From: Oscillospiraceae bacterium
Lineage (GTDB): Bacteria > Bacillota > Clostridia > Oscillospirales > Acutalibacteraceae
Reading direction: 5' to 3'
Assembly (NCBI GenBank): GCA_028706415.1
Contig: JAQWBK010000002.1
Location: 1-39,246, forward strand
DNA: 39,246 nt
Shown here: positions 1 to 7,672 of the stretch, piece by piece
Numbering within the stretch: the first letter of the stretch is position 1
How the letters are laid out: each line of letters opens with the position of its first letter
Notes under the pieces: generated by a model
The model's database searches: none
What the model was told of the DNA's origin: nothing
The model's input: only the letters and a program-made list of their open reading frames with translations
Position numbers and translations under genes: made by a program

Positions 1-297
1 CGTGATTGCCTGAGACGGTGACGAGCTTGTTGTCGTAGTATTCCCGGCTGCAGCGGTTACACTCCCGGCAGATGTAGCGATACTGATGGTAGTGGAGACT
101 TCCTGCGAGCCTTCGATTGTTACAATTACATCATCATCCAATACATCATTAGAAGTTGCGGTGGTTGCTGTTGTAGTTGTGGTTGGTCGTGTAAAAATCT
201 TGTCCTTTTCGTTTTCAGACTTAAACATAAAGGCATACAAAGCAATTGCAGCAATAACAGTTACAAGACATGATAATATTATTACATTTTTCTTCAC
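1..297 (-). CDS. Membrane-anchored Thr-rich protein, N-terminal part (runs off left edge)
   Basis: An open frame of 99 codons starts at a GTG at 297 and continues past the left edge without a stop. The GTG is preceded by a strong GGAGGAGGA ribosome binding site at about 304-312. The nearby ATG at 304 (in another frame) closes after about 28 codons, so GTG is the likely start. Residues 4-25 form one hydrophobic segment after a short Lys-containing start, so this is a signal anchor or uncleaved signal peptide. A Thr-rich linker follows at about 38-50, and a second Ser/Thr-rich stretch is near the edge. This is the architecture of an extracellular protein tethered to the membrane, with the functional domain outside the window. 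It lies 25 bp downstream of the IclR gene on the same strand and is probably cotranscribed with it. The function is not recognisable from the part visible. Confidence 0.65.
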   Translation of the reverse strand, partial: MKKNVIILSCLVTVIAAIALYAFMFKSENEKDKIFTRPTTTTTATTATSNDVLDDDVIVTIEGSQEVSTTISIATSAGSVTAAAGNTTTTSSSPSQAIT

Positions 298-322
298 TAT
301 TCATCCTCCTCCGCACAATGCA

Positions 323-1102
323 TCAATCGTTTTTTTCTATAGCGTAGGTTAACCGTCTGTTGATTTCCTTGGTACATGCTTTCAAATGATTGATTACTAA
401 TTTGTGTTCTTTATCATCCGGGTCAACAACCGTATTGTAAAATTTACTTAGCCCTACTGCACCTATACTTTTGTGACCATTATTGATATCGCTTGCATAG
501 CTGATATCAAACAGATTTCCAACCTCTTTTGTAACAATGGCAATGCCTTGGTTTTTTATGATATCCAGCTCTTTGAATAGCTTTTTGGATGAATCAATGT
601 TCGGCCACTGCTCTTGAGTCGGCAGGCCGTTTGTTTTGTAAAAATCCAGGATACCTCTTTTGTCCATATTTGCCAGCATAACCCGGCCGGTTGCAGTTGA
701 ATAAATATTTCCGAGTATCAGATTTGTCTTTCTTTCTGAAAGCTTGCGCGAGCCTTCTACAAAATGGATTATAAATTTCTTGTTTTCGTGTATAACAGCC
801 AGCAGTGATGTCTGACCAACCTTTAGATTAAGCCATTTTAACATGGGATGGCAGATTTGAATTAGATCCTCCTGAAATCTGCCATACCTTGTTAAATAGA
901 AGGTGGCGGGACCGAGACGATATCCTTTCATGCGTGATATTCTTTCAACGAATCCCGATTCCCTCAGGGTATTCAAGACATGAACGCAGGTACTCTTGTT
1001 GATATTAGTTTTCCTATACAGCTCATCAAGTGTAATACTATCACCATAAACATCCGAAATAGCAGTAAGAATGGTCATGGTTTTTTCCACAGAGTTTAAC
1101 AT
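323..1102 (-). CDS. IclR-family transcriptional regulator
   Basis: A 259-residue protein of normal length for the IclR family. Residues 1-60 form a winged helix-turn-helix, including the segment ITLDELYRKTNINKSTCVHV, and the rest is the effector-binding domain. Late features typical of the family are visible, such as the segment ATGRVMLA at about residues 136-143 and the GAVGLS strand near residue 215. IclR proteins usually respond to a small catabolic acid and either repress or activate neighbouring catabolic genes; KdgR-type members sense 2-keto-3-deoxygluconate. Its position downstream of a sugar-acid operon on the same strand makes it a good candidate regulator of that operon and of the divergent glycan operon, but this is inferred from context. 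The ATG at 1102 has an AAAGGTGA ribosome binding site. A gap of about 124 bp separates it from the aldolase gene upstream, so it may have its own promoter. Confidence 0.9.
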   Translation of the reverse strand: MLNSVEKTMTILTAISDVYGDSITLDELYRKTNINKSTCVHVLNTLRESGFVERISRMKGYRLGPATFYLTRYGRFQEDLIQICHPMLKWLNLKVGQTSLLAVIHENKKFIIHFVEGSRKLSERKTNLILGNIYSTATGRVMLANMDKRGILDFYKTNGLPTQEQWPNIDSSKKLFKELDIIKNQGIAIVTKEVGNLFDISYASDINNGHKSIGAVGLSKFYNTVVDPDDKEHKLVINHLKACTKEINRRLTYAIEKND

Positions 1103-1162
1103 TTACTCACCTTTATAATATTTACCGAATATATTCACATGTAATAAACTTGCTGAATTTAT

Positions 1163-1168
1163 ATTATA
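1163..1168 (-). promoter_or_regulatory. Possible -10 box of the IclR gene
   Basis: The minus strand reads TATAAT here, about 60 bp upstream of the IclR start codon, in a very AT-rich 124-bp gap. No good -35 box lies 16-18 bp upstream on that strand, so this is a weak call. I see no clear intrinsic terminator in the gap, so readthrough from the upstream operon is also possible. Confidence 0.3.
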
Positions 1169-1226
1169 TCATAATATTATCGCTAAACATAGGGTAAGAA
1201 TTGGTTATACTATCAATAACATACTT

Positions 1227-1943
1227 TTAAAAGCGCCCATACGTGTTGTAAACTTCGAATGGATCCATACCTTCTGCCATTGCTTTACGACTTGCCTTCT
1301 CACTTTCAAACCAATTTTCGGCGGTTTCAAGCACCTCGACCGTTTTGTCCTTAGGTACAATAACCACACCGTCATAATCTCCGAAAATAAAGTCGCCGGG
1401 ATCCACTCGCAACATACCATCGATCCCGTTTATGTAAATCGGAATCATATATTCTATGATAACCGAGCGTCCCAATCCTTCGACCGGATTGCGAAATCGG
1501 CAAAATGTCGGGAAGTTCATATTAATCAAATAGTTTGAGTCGCGGGTAGAACCGTCAATAACAGCGCCGGAGCAGCCTGCCGCCCGCATGGCCGTTGCTG
1601 TTATTTCACCGAATTGACCGCAGTTTTTATTTCCCTGTACATCAGAAAGCATCACACAGCCATCAATCATGCTTTTCATTAAGCCAAGGCGAATGTTGTG
1701 AGTGTAGGTGTCTGTTTTGGGGGTGGTCTGGCGTCTGATTGTGAATGCCGGTCCCGCCACCTTCATATCAACTGTCAGGGGATAAATCCCGCTATCCATT
1801 GATCGACCGGGCAATCCGATGGATTCCAGCGCGTCGTAGATTAAGGCAGTGTAGAGCTTCAGGTATCTATTACGGATATCCTCTATGTCATAGTCCACTG
1901 TCAGGGGCTTTCTTTCGTAGTTGTCAATGATTTTGTCTTGCAT
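1227..1943 (-). CDS. RraA / HMG-aldolase-like protein
   Basis: A 238-residue protein of the RraA-like fold. The characteristic metal- and substrate-binding segment IDGSTRD is present, with Arg134 and Asp135, and the late motif PGDFIFGDYDGVVIVP is intact. The members of this family that are enzymes are class II pyruvate aldolases (4-hydroxy-4-methyl-2-oxoglutarate or carboxy-hydroxy-oxoadipate aldolase) that often also decarboxylate oxaloacetate. Other members (RraA proper) bind RNase E and lack catalysis, but the Arg-Asp pair favours an enzyme. It is the last gene of a four-gene operon, starting 23 bp after the SDR gene ends, with an AAAGAGGAG ribosome binding site. In this setting the likely substrate is a 2-keto-3-deoxy sugar acid made by the mannonate dehydratase upstream, which it would cleave to pyruvate and an aldehyde. 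That specificity is inferred. Confidence 0.85.
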   Translation of the reverse strand: MQDKIIDNYERKPLTVDYDIEDIRNRYLKLYTALIYDALESIGLPGRSMDSGIYPLTVDMKVAGPAFTIRRQTTPKTDTYTHNIRLGLMKSMIDGCVMLSDVQGNKNCGQFGEITATAMRAAGCSGAVIDGSTRDSNYLINMNFPTFCRFRNPVEGLGRSVIIEYMIPIYINGIDGMLRVDPGDFIFGDYDGVVIVPKDKTVEVLETAENWFESEKASRKAMAEGMDPFEVYNTYGRF

Positions 1944-1966
1944 TTCAAATTCTCCTCTTTACGCTT

Positions 1967-2731
1967 TTATAATAAATGTTTCCCGCCGTCAATAAAAATG
2001 TTTTCCCCGGTTATAAATCTGCTGGATTCAGAACAGAGCATGACAACCGTTCCGGTGCAATCTTCGGGACTTCCAATGAACTTTACCGGTATACCATTTA
2101 TGATTTTTTCATGGAAATCAGAATTTGCCAATACTTCTTTGTTCCTATCAGTATATATAGTTCCGGGAGCCACATTATTTACTGTTACTCCATATGGCGC
2201 GTACATTGGTGCAAGCAGCTTTACCATGTTAAGCACGGCATCTTTTGTAGCTGCATACACCAGCATTTCTTTATTGGGCTCAATTTGCTGAATGCTGCCG
2301 ATGGTAATCAATCTACCCCACTTGTTTTTCTGCATATGAGGGACGAAAAGCTGGGCAAGCTTCAGCGATGAACGCAAGTTAATGTTTATCTGAGAGTCAA
2401 ATTCATCATCTGTTATTTGTGTCCATTGATTTCTTATCTGCATTGATGCGTTTAATATAACGATATCGGGAAGTTTGAAGTCCTCAACGATCTGGTCATA
2501 TATCTGATTTGCCGAATTCAAGTTTGCAAGATCGGCATATACCCCTTTGACTTTTCTCCCCATATTTCTGATATCTGCAATAACCGATTCGGAATTCTCA
2601 CCGGGCTTTCTGCAATGCAGAATGACATCCGCTCCATATTCCGCCAATGAGTATAAAATCGCCTTGCCGATACCACGGTTTGATCCGGTTACCAGGGCGG
2701 TTTTACCGCTTAAATCAAACAATCCTTTCAT
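1967..2731 (-). CDS. Short-chain dehydrogenase/reductase (SDR)
   Basis: A classical SDR of 254 residues. The NAD(P)-binding motif TGSNRGIG is near the N terminus, the usual NNAG motif appears as NASM, and the catalytic set is Ser146, Tyr159 and Lys163 (YAATK). The C terminus has the usual ITGENIFIDGG segment. The ATG at 2731 is chosen because the AGGAG site lies 7 bp before it; an in-frame TTG at 2737 would sit one base from that site. The start lies inside the last codons of the mannonate dehydratase gene (17-bp overlap), which implies translational coupling. Likely roles are oxidation of an aldose to its lactone or reduction of fructuronate to mannonate, since both would feed or share the neighbouring UxuA-type enzyme. 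Sequence alone does not decide between these or a gluconate-5-dehydrogenase-type activity. Confidence 0.88.
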   Translation of the reverse strand: MKGLFDLSGKTALVTGSNRGIGKAILYSLAEYGADVILHCRKPGENSESVIADIRNMGRKVKGVYADLANLNSANQIYDQIVEDFKLPDIVILNASMQIRNQWTQITDDEFDSQININLRSSLKLAQLFVPHMQKNKWGRLITIGSIQQIEPNKEMLVYAATKDAVLNMVKLLAPMYAPYGVTVNNVAPGTIYTDRNKEVLANSDFHEKIINGIPVKFIGSPEDCTGTVVMLCSESSRFITGENIFIDGGKHLL

Positions 2732-3698
2732 GTGCAAGCTCCTTTTGGCTCATTTCATATAATCCCTTTAAATATCCGACCGCAAACAGCCGTCCCAAAT
2801 TGCAATATCCCGGATTGTCATTATCCTCTCCTGCTAAAGTCGGAACATGGTCAACGCGAACATACCCATCATAGCCAATCTCTTTGTAAGCGAGTATGCA
2901 CTGTGCCATATCGGTCATGCCGTTATCGTGGAAGGTTTCATGAAAATCATGTTTTGTTCCCGATATATCTCGAAAATGAACAAAGTTCAGCTTGCCCATT
3001 TTACCGAATTTTTTTATTGTTTCAAGAATATTCTCACCCATGGCACAGAAGGATCCCTGGCACATTGTAATTCCCATATTTGGACTGGGAACCAGATTCA
3101 CAGCCTTTTCCATTGCATCGTTGCTTGTTAAAATCCTGCCGATCTGCTGAATACTGTCTACCGGGGGATCGTCAGGATGAAGTGCCAGTCGCACACCCGC
3201 CTGTTCGGCTACAGGAACAATTGCCTCTTGCAGATATAGAAAATTTTCCCACAGACTTTCTTTTGTCAGAATTCCATCCTCGGTCAATTGACTGTGATCA
3301 ATGTCGGAATGCCGGTATCCCGTAACCAATGCACCGCCGCGTTCGGGAATATTCCTGCTGGTTCTCAACCAGCCGAAGTGGGCCATGAAGTTATAACATA
3401 AAACTTCAATACCCAGCATTCCCATATGGATGATTAAGCTGCACATCCTCTCAATTTCCACATCTCTGTTGGGACGACCGAATTTAATATTCTGGTTAAG
3501 CGGGGCAGGCTCGATTACCGCCAGCTTAAATCCGCCATCCTCGTATTTTTCTTTCATTTTTTTTAACAGTTCGAAGCTTTCGGCAGTTTCCTCCATGTGC
3601 CCGTCCGGCATTCTTCCTACCGCATATTTAATTCCTATCTGACGGGCGTATTCCCATTGTATATCCGGTTCGCATCTTAAATACTCAGCGATTTTCAT
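2715..3698 (-). CDS. uxuA: Mannonate dehydratase (UxuA family)
   Basis: A 327-residue TIM-barrel protein of the mannonate dehydratase family, which converts D-mannonate to 2-keto-3-deoxygluconate with a divalent metal. Conserved segments are visible in order: ALHPDDPP, CQGSFCAMGEN, NFVHFRDISG, FHETFHDNG and VRVDHVP. It is shorter than E. coli UxuA (about 394 residues) and belongs to the compact form. The ATG at 3698 has an AAAGGAG site and overlaps the stop of the lactonase gene as TAATG, a typical coupling arrangement. The open frame extends upstream to about 3956, but that extension is Cys/Arg-rich antisense-like sequence overlapping the lactonase gene, so I reject it. The dehydratase sits between a lactonase and an SDR, which fits sugar-acid breakdown. 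Confidence 0.9.
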   Translation of the reverse strand: MKIAEYLRCEPDIQWEYARQIGIKYAVGRMPDGHMEETAESFELLKKMKEKYEDGGFKLAVIEPAPLNQNIKFGRPNRDVEIERMCSLIIHMGMLGIEVLCYNFMAHFGWLRTSRNIPERGGALVTGYRHSDIDHSQLTEDGILTKESLWENFLYLQEAIVPVAEQAGVRLALHPDDPPVDSIQQIGRILTSNDAMEKAVNLVPSPNMGITMCQGSFCAMGENILETIKKFGKMGKLNFVHFRDISGTKHDFHETFHDNGMTDMAQCILAYKEIGYDGYVRVDHVPTLAGEDNDNPGYCNLGRLFAVGYLKGLYEMSQKELAHERIV

Positions 3699-4561
3699 TA
3701 ATAATTTCTCCTTTGAAACAGTCGATACATTTGCTTTCCCGGCACGTCTGTGCGAATCTTGAATACCGAACCGGCAAGCGGCTGCCGACCAAGGTCGGTA
3801 AAATGGCTTGAGGTGGTTATTATAAGATCGCGAAGATCTTCCCCTGCAAAAACACAACTTGCGACATTTTCCACAGGAATTATAACAGTTTCCAAAATGC
3901 TTCCCGTTTGTGGATCCACACGAACAATCCGGCCGCCACCCCACAATGCTGTCCAAAGCTTGCCTTCTATATCGATTGCCATTCCGTCCGGGCTGCCCAT
4001 GTTTTGGTATTTATAAGCAGTTCGTCGATTTGAAATATTTCCATTCTGCATATTAAAATCAAAAACATCTGTCTTCATGGTGGGGGTATCATTAAAATAA
4101 AATAAATTTCTTTGGGTATCCCAATCAAGTCCGTTGGAATTTCCTATTTCACCAAGCAGCTTATGCATGCCGCCCTCATAATCCATTCTGTACAAAGAGG
4201 CCTTACCTTCCCTGCTCATGGTTCCTAGATAAAACATTCCGTCAGGGCCTGCTTTTCCGTCATTAAAACGGATGCCCTCCATGTTAAAGGGCTTGTTGAT
4301 GATTTTGAGGCTTCCGTTTTTATCTATTCTGTATACACCGTCTTCAAGACCTCCCACAATATCACCATTGGCATCAAGTGCGATACAGCCAATCTGCTGG
4401 GGAATTACAAGATCTGAGATTTTTGCATTATTCCAGTCAAGTTTGCGCAGTCGCTTTCCCTGAATATCAACATAATAAAGCAATTTATTGTGTTGATCCC
4501 AAACCGGACTTTCCGCCACAATAGATAGAGCATCGGTAACAAGTTCGACATTTTTATTCAT
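3698..4561 (-). CDS. SMP-30/gluconolactonase family lactonase
   Basis: A 287-residue six-bladed beta-propeller of the SMP-30/gluconolactonase/LRE family, which hydrolyses sugar lactones to aldonic acids using a bound divalent metal. The metal-binding positions are recognisable: Glu17 in the segment VAESPVWD, the segment RFNDGKAGPDGMFYLGTM, Asn in NGLDWD, and Asp in SPDGMAID. It is the first gene of the minus-strand operon and would act in the cytoplasm, as there is no signal peptide. The start is uncertain. The ATG at 4561 gives the family's normal N terminus, but the GGAGGG site is about 13 bp upstream, slightly far. An in-frame TTG at 4573 would be too close to that site, and a CTG lies between. 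Its stop overlaps the mannonate dehydratase start. Confidence 0.9.
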   Translation of the reverse strand: MNKNVELVTDALSIVAESPVWDQHNKLLYYVDIQGKRLRKLDWNNAKISDLVIPQQIGCIALDANGDIVGGLEDGVYRIDKNGSLKIINKPFNMEGIRFNDGKAGPDGMFYLGTMSREGKASLYRMDYEGGMHKLLGEIGNSNGLDWDTQRNLFYFNDTPTMKTDVFDFNMQNGNISNRRTAYKYQNMGSPDGMAIDIEGKLWTALWGGGRIVRVDPQTGSILETVIIPVENVASCVFAGEDLRDLIITTSSHFTDLGRQPLAGSVFKIRTDVPGKQMYRLFQRRNY

Positions 4562-4631
4562 TATCAGACACAAGCCCTCCAAAGTATTTACTAAAAGACT
4601 CAATTAATCATGTATGTTCATCCTGCATAAA

Positions 4632-4660
4632 ATTTAACCTCAGGAAGTGCGTTATGTCAA
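4632..4660 (-). promoter_or_regulatory. Promoter of the lactonase-uxuA-SDR-aldolase operon
   Basis: On the minus strand a perfect TTGACA -35 box (4660-4655) is followed after 17 bp by TTAAAT, or after 18 bp by TAAATT, as the -10 box. The -35 box lies in the left arm of the inverted repeat at 4655-4689. The -10 matches 4 of 6 consensus bases, so this side looks weaker than the divergent promoter. The start of the lactonase gene is about 70 bp downstream. Confidence 0.55.
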
Positions 4661-4689
4661 CAAATTTCATACAGTCAAATTTGTTGACA
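4655..4689. promoter_or_regulatory. Perfect 13-bp inverted repeat, likely operator of the divergent operons
   Basis: The arms TGTCAACAAATTT (4655-4667) and AAATTTGTTGACA (4677-4689) are perfect reverse complements separated by 9 bp. Both arms end in TTGACA read outward, which supplies the -35 boxes of two divergent promoters. A protein bound here would block RNA polymerase in both directions. Candidates are the IclR protein encoded at 323-1102, or an unlinked GntR- or LacI-type regulator. The arm core TTGTTGACAA is itself partly palindromic (TTGT/ACAA), which resembles GntR-type sites. Which protein binds is not shown by the sequence. Confidence 0.7.
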
Positions 4690-4712
4690 ATTTTCTAGCC
4701 AGCAAATATAAT
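4684..4712 (+). promoter_or_regulatory. Consensus sigma-A promoter of the GH2/ABC operon
   Basis: TTGACA at 4684-4689 and TATAAT at 4707-4712 are both perfect consensus matches with the optimal 17-bp spacing. The -35 box is inside the right arm of the inverted repeat, so the promoter is probably strong but repressible. The leader to the GH2 start codon at 4835 is about 115 bases, AT-rich, and without an evident riboswitch or terminator. Confidence 0.8.
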
Positions 4713-4834
4713 TCAAAGCAGTAAGGTCGTAATTTAGTTAAAATAATTAAATTATTCTGTATATTACTATATATTTCCATCAGAAATGTCAAAAATGTGT
4801 GTAATTTTAATAATTGGAGAACAGGAGAGTTCAT

Positions 4835-7618
4835 ATGGAGCTGAATCATCAATACTATATAGAACCTCGGGAGAAAAACCATATTGAATTATGTGATGAA
4901 TGGAGCTATACATATACCGACAAGCCTGTCGATGATATAGCAGAGCTTGAATGGAACCTGAAAACACAAATACCGAATTCTATATATTGGAGCTTATATG
5001 AATCGGAAGTTCTTCCACATCCGTATGTTGGCTGCAACAGCCGATTATTTTCATGGGTAGATGAAAAAGTCTGGTACTATCAAAAAAGATTTAGTTTAGA
5101 TGATTCCTTTAATATCGGAGACGCTTTTTTATGTGCTGACGGAGTGGCTTATTATTCCCGGGTCTGGCTGAACGGAGCATTACTGGGAAGTCATGAAGGA
5201 ATGTTTGGCGGGCCAATCATAAATGTAGCCGACCGGCTTAATTATAATGGTGAAAACGAGGTTGTTATTGAAGTAAAAGCCTGCAACTATGGCATAAAGG
5301 ATAGATGGAGCCCGCGTAATCACAAGGGTGAAAACACGGCGATTGTACCGTGGAATATTGTTCGAGACAAGGACTCAAGCACCGGAGATTTTATTGTAAT
5401 CGGGCTTTGGCGGGGAGTGCGCATTGAATTCTTGCCAAAACTCCACATAAGCCGTCCCTACCTAACAACAAAATCTATTGAGGGCAACAGTGCCGTACTT
5501 CATTTGGATATGGAAATTGCTGATGGGACAATCAACGAGCTTGAATCTGACCCGGGTTACGCGTCCGGCTGCTACGGTTATACAAGGGCGTTCGATGTCG
5601 GGATAACCGGAGTTAAGCAGAAGGAGCCGGTTGATATTTGTGTTGAGATTCGTGAGAAGCTCACTAATATACGGGTTTATTATAATCAAACTCAAATACA
5701 GTTATACGATCGTGAAAAGAGCTTTATCAATCCCAAGTATTACGAATGTCAATTTTATAATACCGACATTGTAATTGAAAATCCAAAGCTATGGTTCCCC
5801 GTAAACATGGGTGAAGCCTTTTTGTATAATGTTACAATTACTCTCCTTAAAGGTAACAGGGTATATGATACTCACTCCTTCGATTATGGAATAAGGACCA
5901 TCTGCCTGGAAAATACGGCAGGGGACAAATTCAGAAGCCGATGGGGAAAATTCCAATTTATTATAAACGGTAAGCCGATATTTTTGAAGGGTATGAACTG
6001 GGCACCTATTGACTACCTATATAAGTTCAAGAGTGAGGAATACCGTTGGAATCTGGAATTGGTTAAAAATGCTGGTATTCAGCTGCTTCGGGTGTGGAGC
6101 GGCGGAGGAATTCCGGAGAATGATGATTTTTACAGGATTTGCGATGAACTGGGTATTATGGTATGGCAGGACAGCTTTATTGCCAATATGGAAACACCCA
6201 ATTGGCCGCAGGACATACTGGAGCAGCAGGTTTCGATGAATATTTATCGCATACGCAACCATCCTTCACTGGCGGTTCACTGCGGGGGGAACGAGTTTAA
6301 TCCCTATTCATTTGGAAATGCAGCATCCATGTTTGTTATTCAACGCAGTATAGAGGATCTGGATTATTCCAGACCGTTCATACGAACAACCGCAGATATG
6401 GGAAGTGCGCATATCTACAAGGATTTTGAGCCTGTTTGGTATCGGAAAGCATATAAGCAGCTGCCCTTCGTGGGCGAAACGGGTATTCATAGCTTTCCAA
6501 ATTTTAAAACCATCAAGCAGCTTATATCAGAGAAAGAATTGAGCATTTTGCAGGAGCATATGCCGGATTTAAGCAATCCTGTGGTAAAGGAAAAATATCC
6601 GGAGCTGATAAATCACTTTTCAGAGTATGTTCCGAGTCGTGTGCCGCGCATGGTCAACAGAACCAGCCATATTAACGATATTGACAATATTTCTTTAGAG
6701 GATTTTATTGAAGCTACAAATATTGCTTCGGGCGAATTTTATCAAATTATGCTCGAATCCATGCGAGAGAATTTTCCTGTTACATCGGGGATTATGCCAT
6801 GGGTATTCAAGCGTCCGTGGACTACTGTAGCGATACAGTTGGTGGACGGCATGGGGTTACCGGTCGCCCCGTACTACTATGTGTTGAATTCCTATCGCCC
6901 GCTTTCGGTTATGGTTTGTCTGGAGCAGTTGAGCTTTGCTCCGGAGGAGGTCATTAATCTGCCGGTTGCCATTATAAATGACAGCGGCAACAAGCTCGAG
7001 GGGGTTATGCTTAAGCTGGAAATATTGGACCCTGAATTCAAAACAGTATATAAAAAGACCGAAAATGTTGAAATGTCAAGTGAGCAGTATAAAAAGCATT
7101 TTCACTTCCAAGACTTTGAAATTCCGGGTTGGTTCACAGAAAAATACTTTTTCATACATGTCGCGCTTATAAAGGATGACATTATGCTCGGTCAAAGCTT
7201 TTACTGGCCAAGGTGTTTAAAGTGCTTAGAAGACAAAGCGTTTTGTACCGAATTCCGATCTCGCCCGCATGAAAACCTTCGATTTACGGAAGGCCCCTAT
7301 TTAAAGCCGCAGATTGCAGCAGTCGCTTCCGGGGCATTGCTTGGTTGCAGGGTGCTGTCGGTTGAAAGAAAAAGCATTAGAACAGAGCTAAATATTCAAA
7401 TCAAAAACAACTCTGATGTGCCCGCGTTTCCCATCAGCATTAGCTTGGCAAACAGTAATGCACCATTTTACACCAGCGACAACTATTATTTTCAAAGCTC
7501 ACGGCAAACCAGAGATATCAAAATGGTTATTTATGATGAGGATCACACTTTAAATAGTTTTGATATCGAGATTTCGGCGTGGAACAGCAACAAGGAAAGC
7601 ATAAAAGTTGAAAGTTGA
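4835..7618 (+). CDS. GH2 beta-mannosidase-like glycoside hydrolase
   Basis: A 927-residue protein without a signal peptide, so cytoplasmic. An N-terminal jelly-roll sugar-binding domain (about residues 20-200) is followed by an immunoglobulin-like domain and a TIM barrel. Barrel motifs include FLKGMNWAP and RVWSGGGIPENDDFYRICDE, then VWQDSF, typical of beta-mannosidases and exo-beta-glucosaminidases in GH2. The acid/base is Glu487 in CGGNEFN and the likely nucleophile is Glu548 in PFVGETGIHSFPN, where beta-mannosidases usually have a SEFG-type motif. Family and length fit removal of terminal beta-mannose from imported oligosaccharides, although exo-glucosaminidase or another beta-glycosidase activity is possible. 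The ATG at 4835 has an AGGAG site 7 bp upstream and is preferred over the TTG at 4814. It is the first gene after the strong divergent promoter. Confidence 0.85.
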   Translation: MELNHQYYIEPREKNHIELCDEWSYTYTDKPVDDIAELEWNLKTQIPNSIYWSLYESEVLPHPYVGCNSRLFSWVDEKVWYYQKRFSLDDSFNIGDAFLCADGVAYYSRVWLNGALLGSHEGMFGGPIINVADRLNYNGENEVVIEVKACNYGIKDRWSPRNHKGENTAIVPWNIVRDKDSSTGDFIVIGLWRGVRIEFLPKLHISRPYLTTKSIEGNSAVLHLDMEIADGTINELESDPGYASGCYGYTRAFDVGITGVKQKEPVDICVEIREKLTNIRVYYNQTQIQLYDREKSFINPKYYECQFYNTDIVIENPKLWFPVNMGEAFLYNVTITLLKGNRVYDTHSFDYGIRTICLENTAGDKFRSRWGKFQFIINGKPIFLKGMNWAPIDYLYKFKSEEYRWNLELVKNAGIQLLRVWSGGGIPENDDFYRICDELGIMVWQDSFIANMETPNWPQDILEQQVSMNIYRIRNHPSLAVHCGGNEFNPYSFGNAASMFVIQRSIEDLDYSRPFIRTTADMGSAHIYKDFEPVWYRKAYKQLPFVGETGIHSFPNFKTIKQLISEKELSILQEHMPDLSNPVVKEKYPELINHFSEYVPSRVPRMVNRTSHINDIDNISLEDFIEATNIASGEFYQIMLESMRENFPVTSGIMPWVFKRPWTTVAIQLVDGMGLPVAPYYYVLNSYRPLSVMVCLEQLSFAPEEVINLPVAIINDSGNKLEGVMLKLEILDPEFKTVYKKTENVEMSSEQYKKHFHFQDFEIPGWFTEKYFFIHVALIKDDIMLGQSFYWPRCLKCLEDKAFCTEFRSRPHENLRFTEGPYLKPQIAAVASGALLGCRVLSVERKSIRTELNIQIKNNSDVPAFPISISLANSNAPFYTSDNYYFQSSRQTRDIKMVIYDEDHTLNSFDIEISAWNSNKESIKVES

Positions 7619-7672
7619 ACACACAAGACTTAACAAAGCAGCAACCTTGATATGAATTAGGAGGATATCGGC

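Noticed and set aside
86..352. An 88-codon plus-strand frame at the left end
   Set aside because: It is antisense to the GTG-started exported protein, and its Val-rich content mirrors the Thr-rich linker.
3699..3956. N-terminal extension of the mannonate dehydratase frame to 413 residues
   Set aside because: The extra part is Cys/Arg/Ser-rich, overlaps the well-supported lactonase gene, and the internal ATG at 3698 has a good ribosome site and the family's N terminus.
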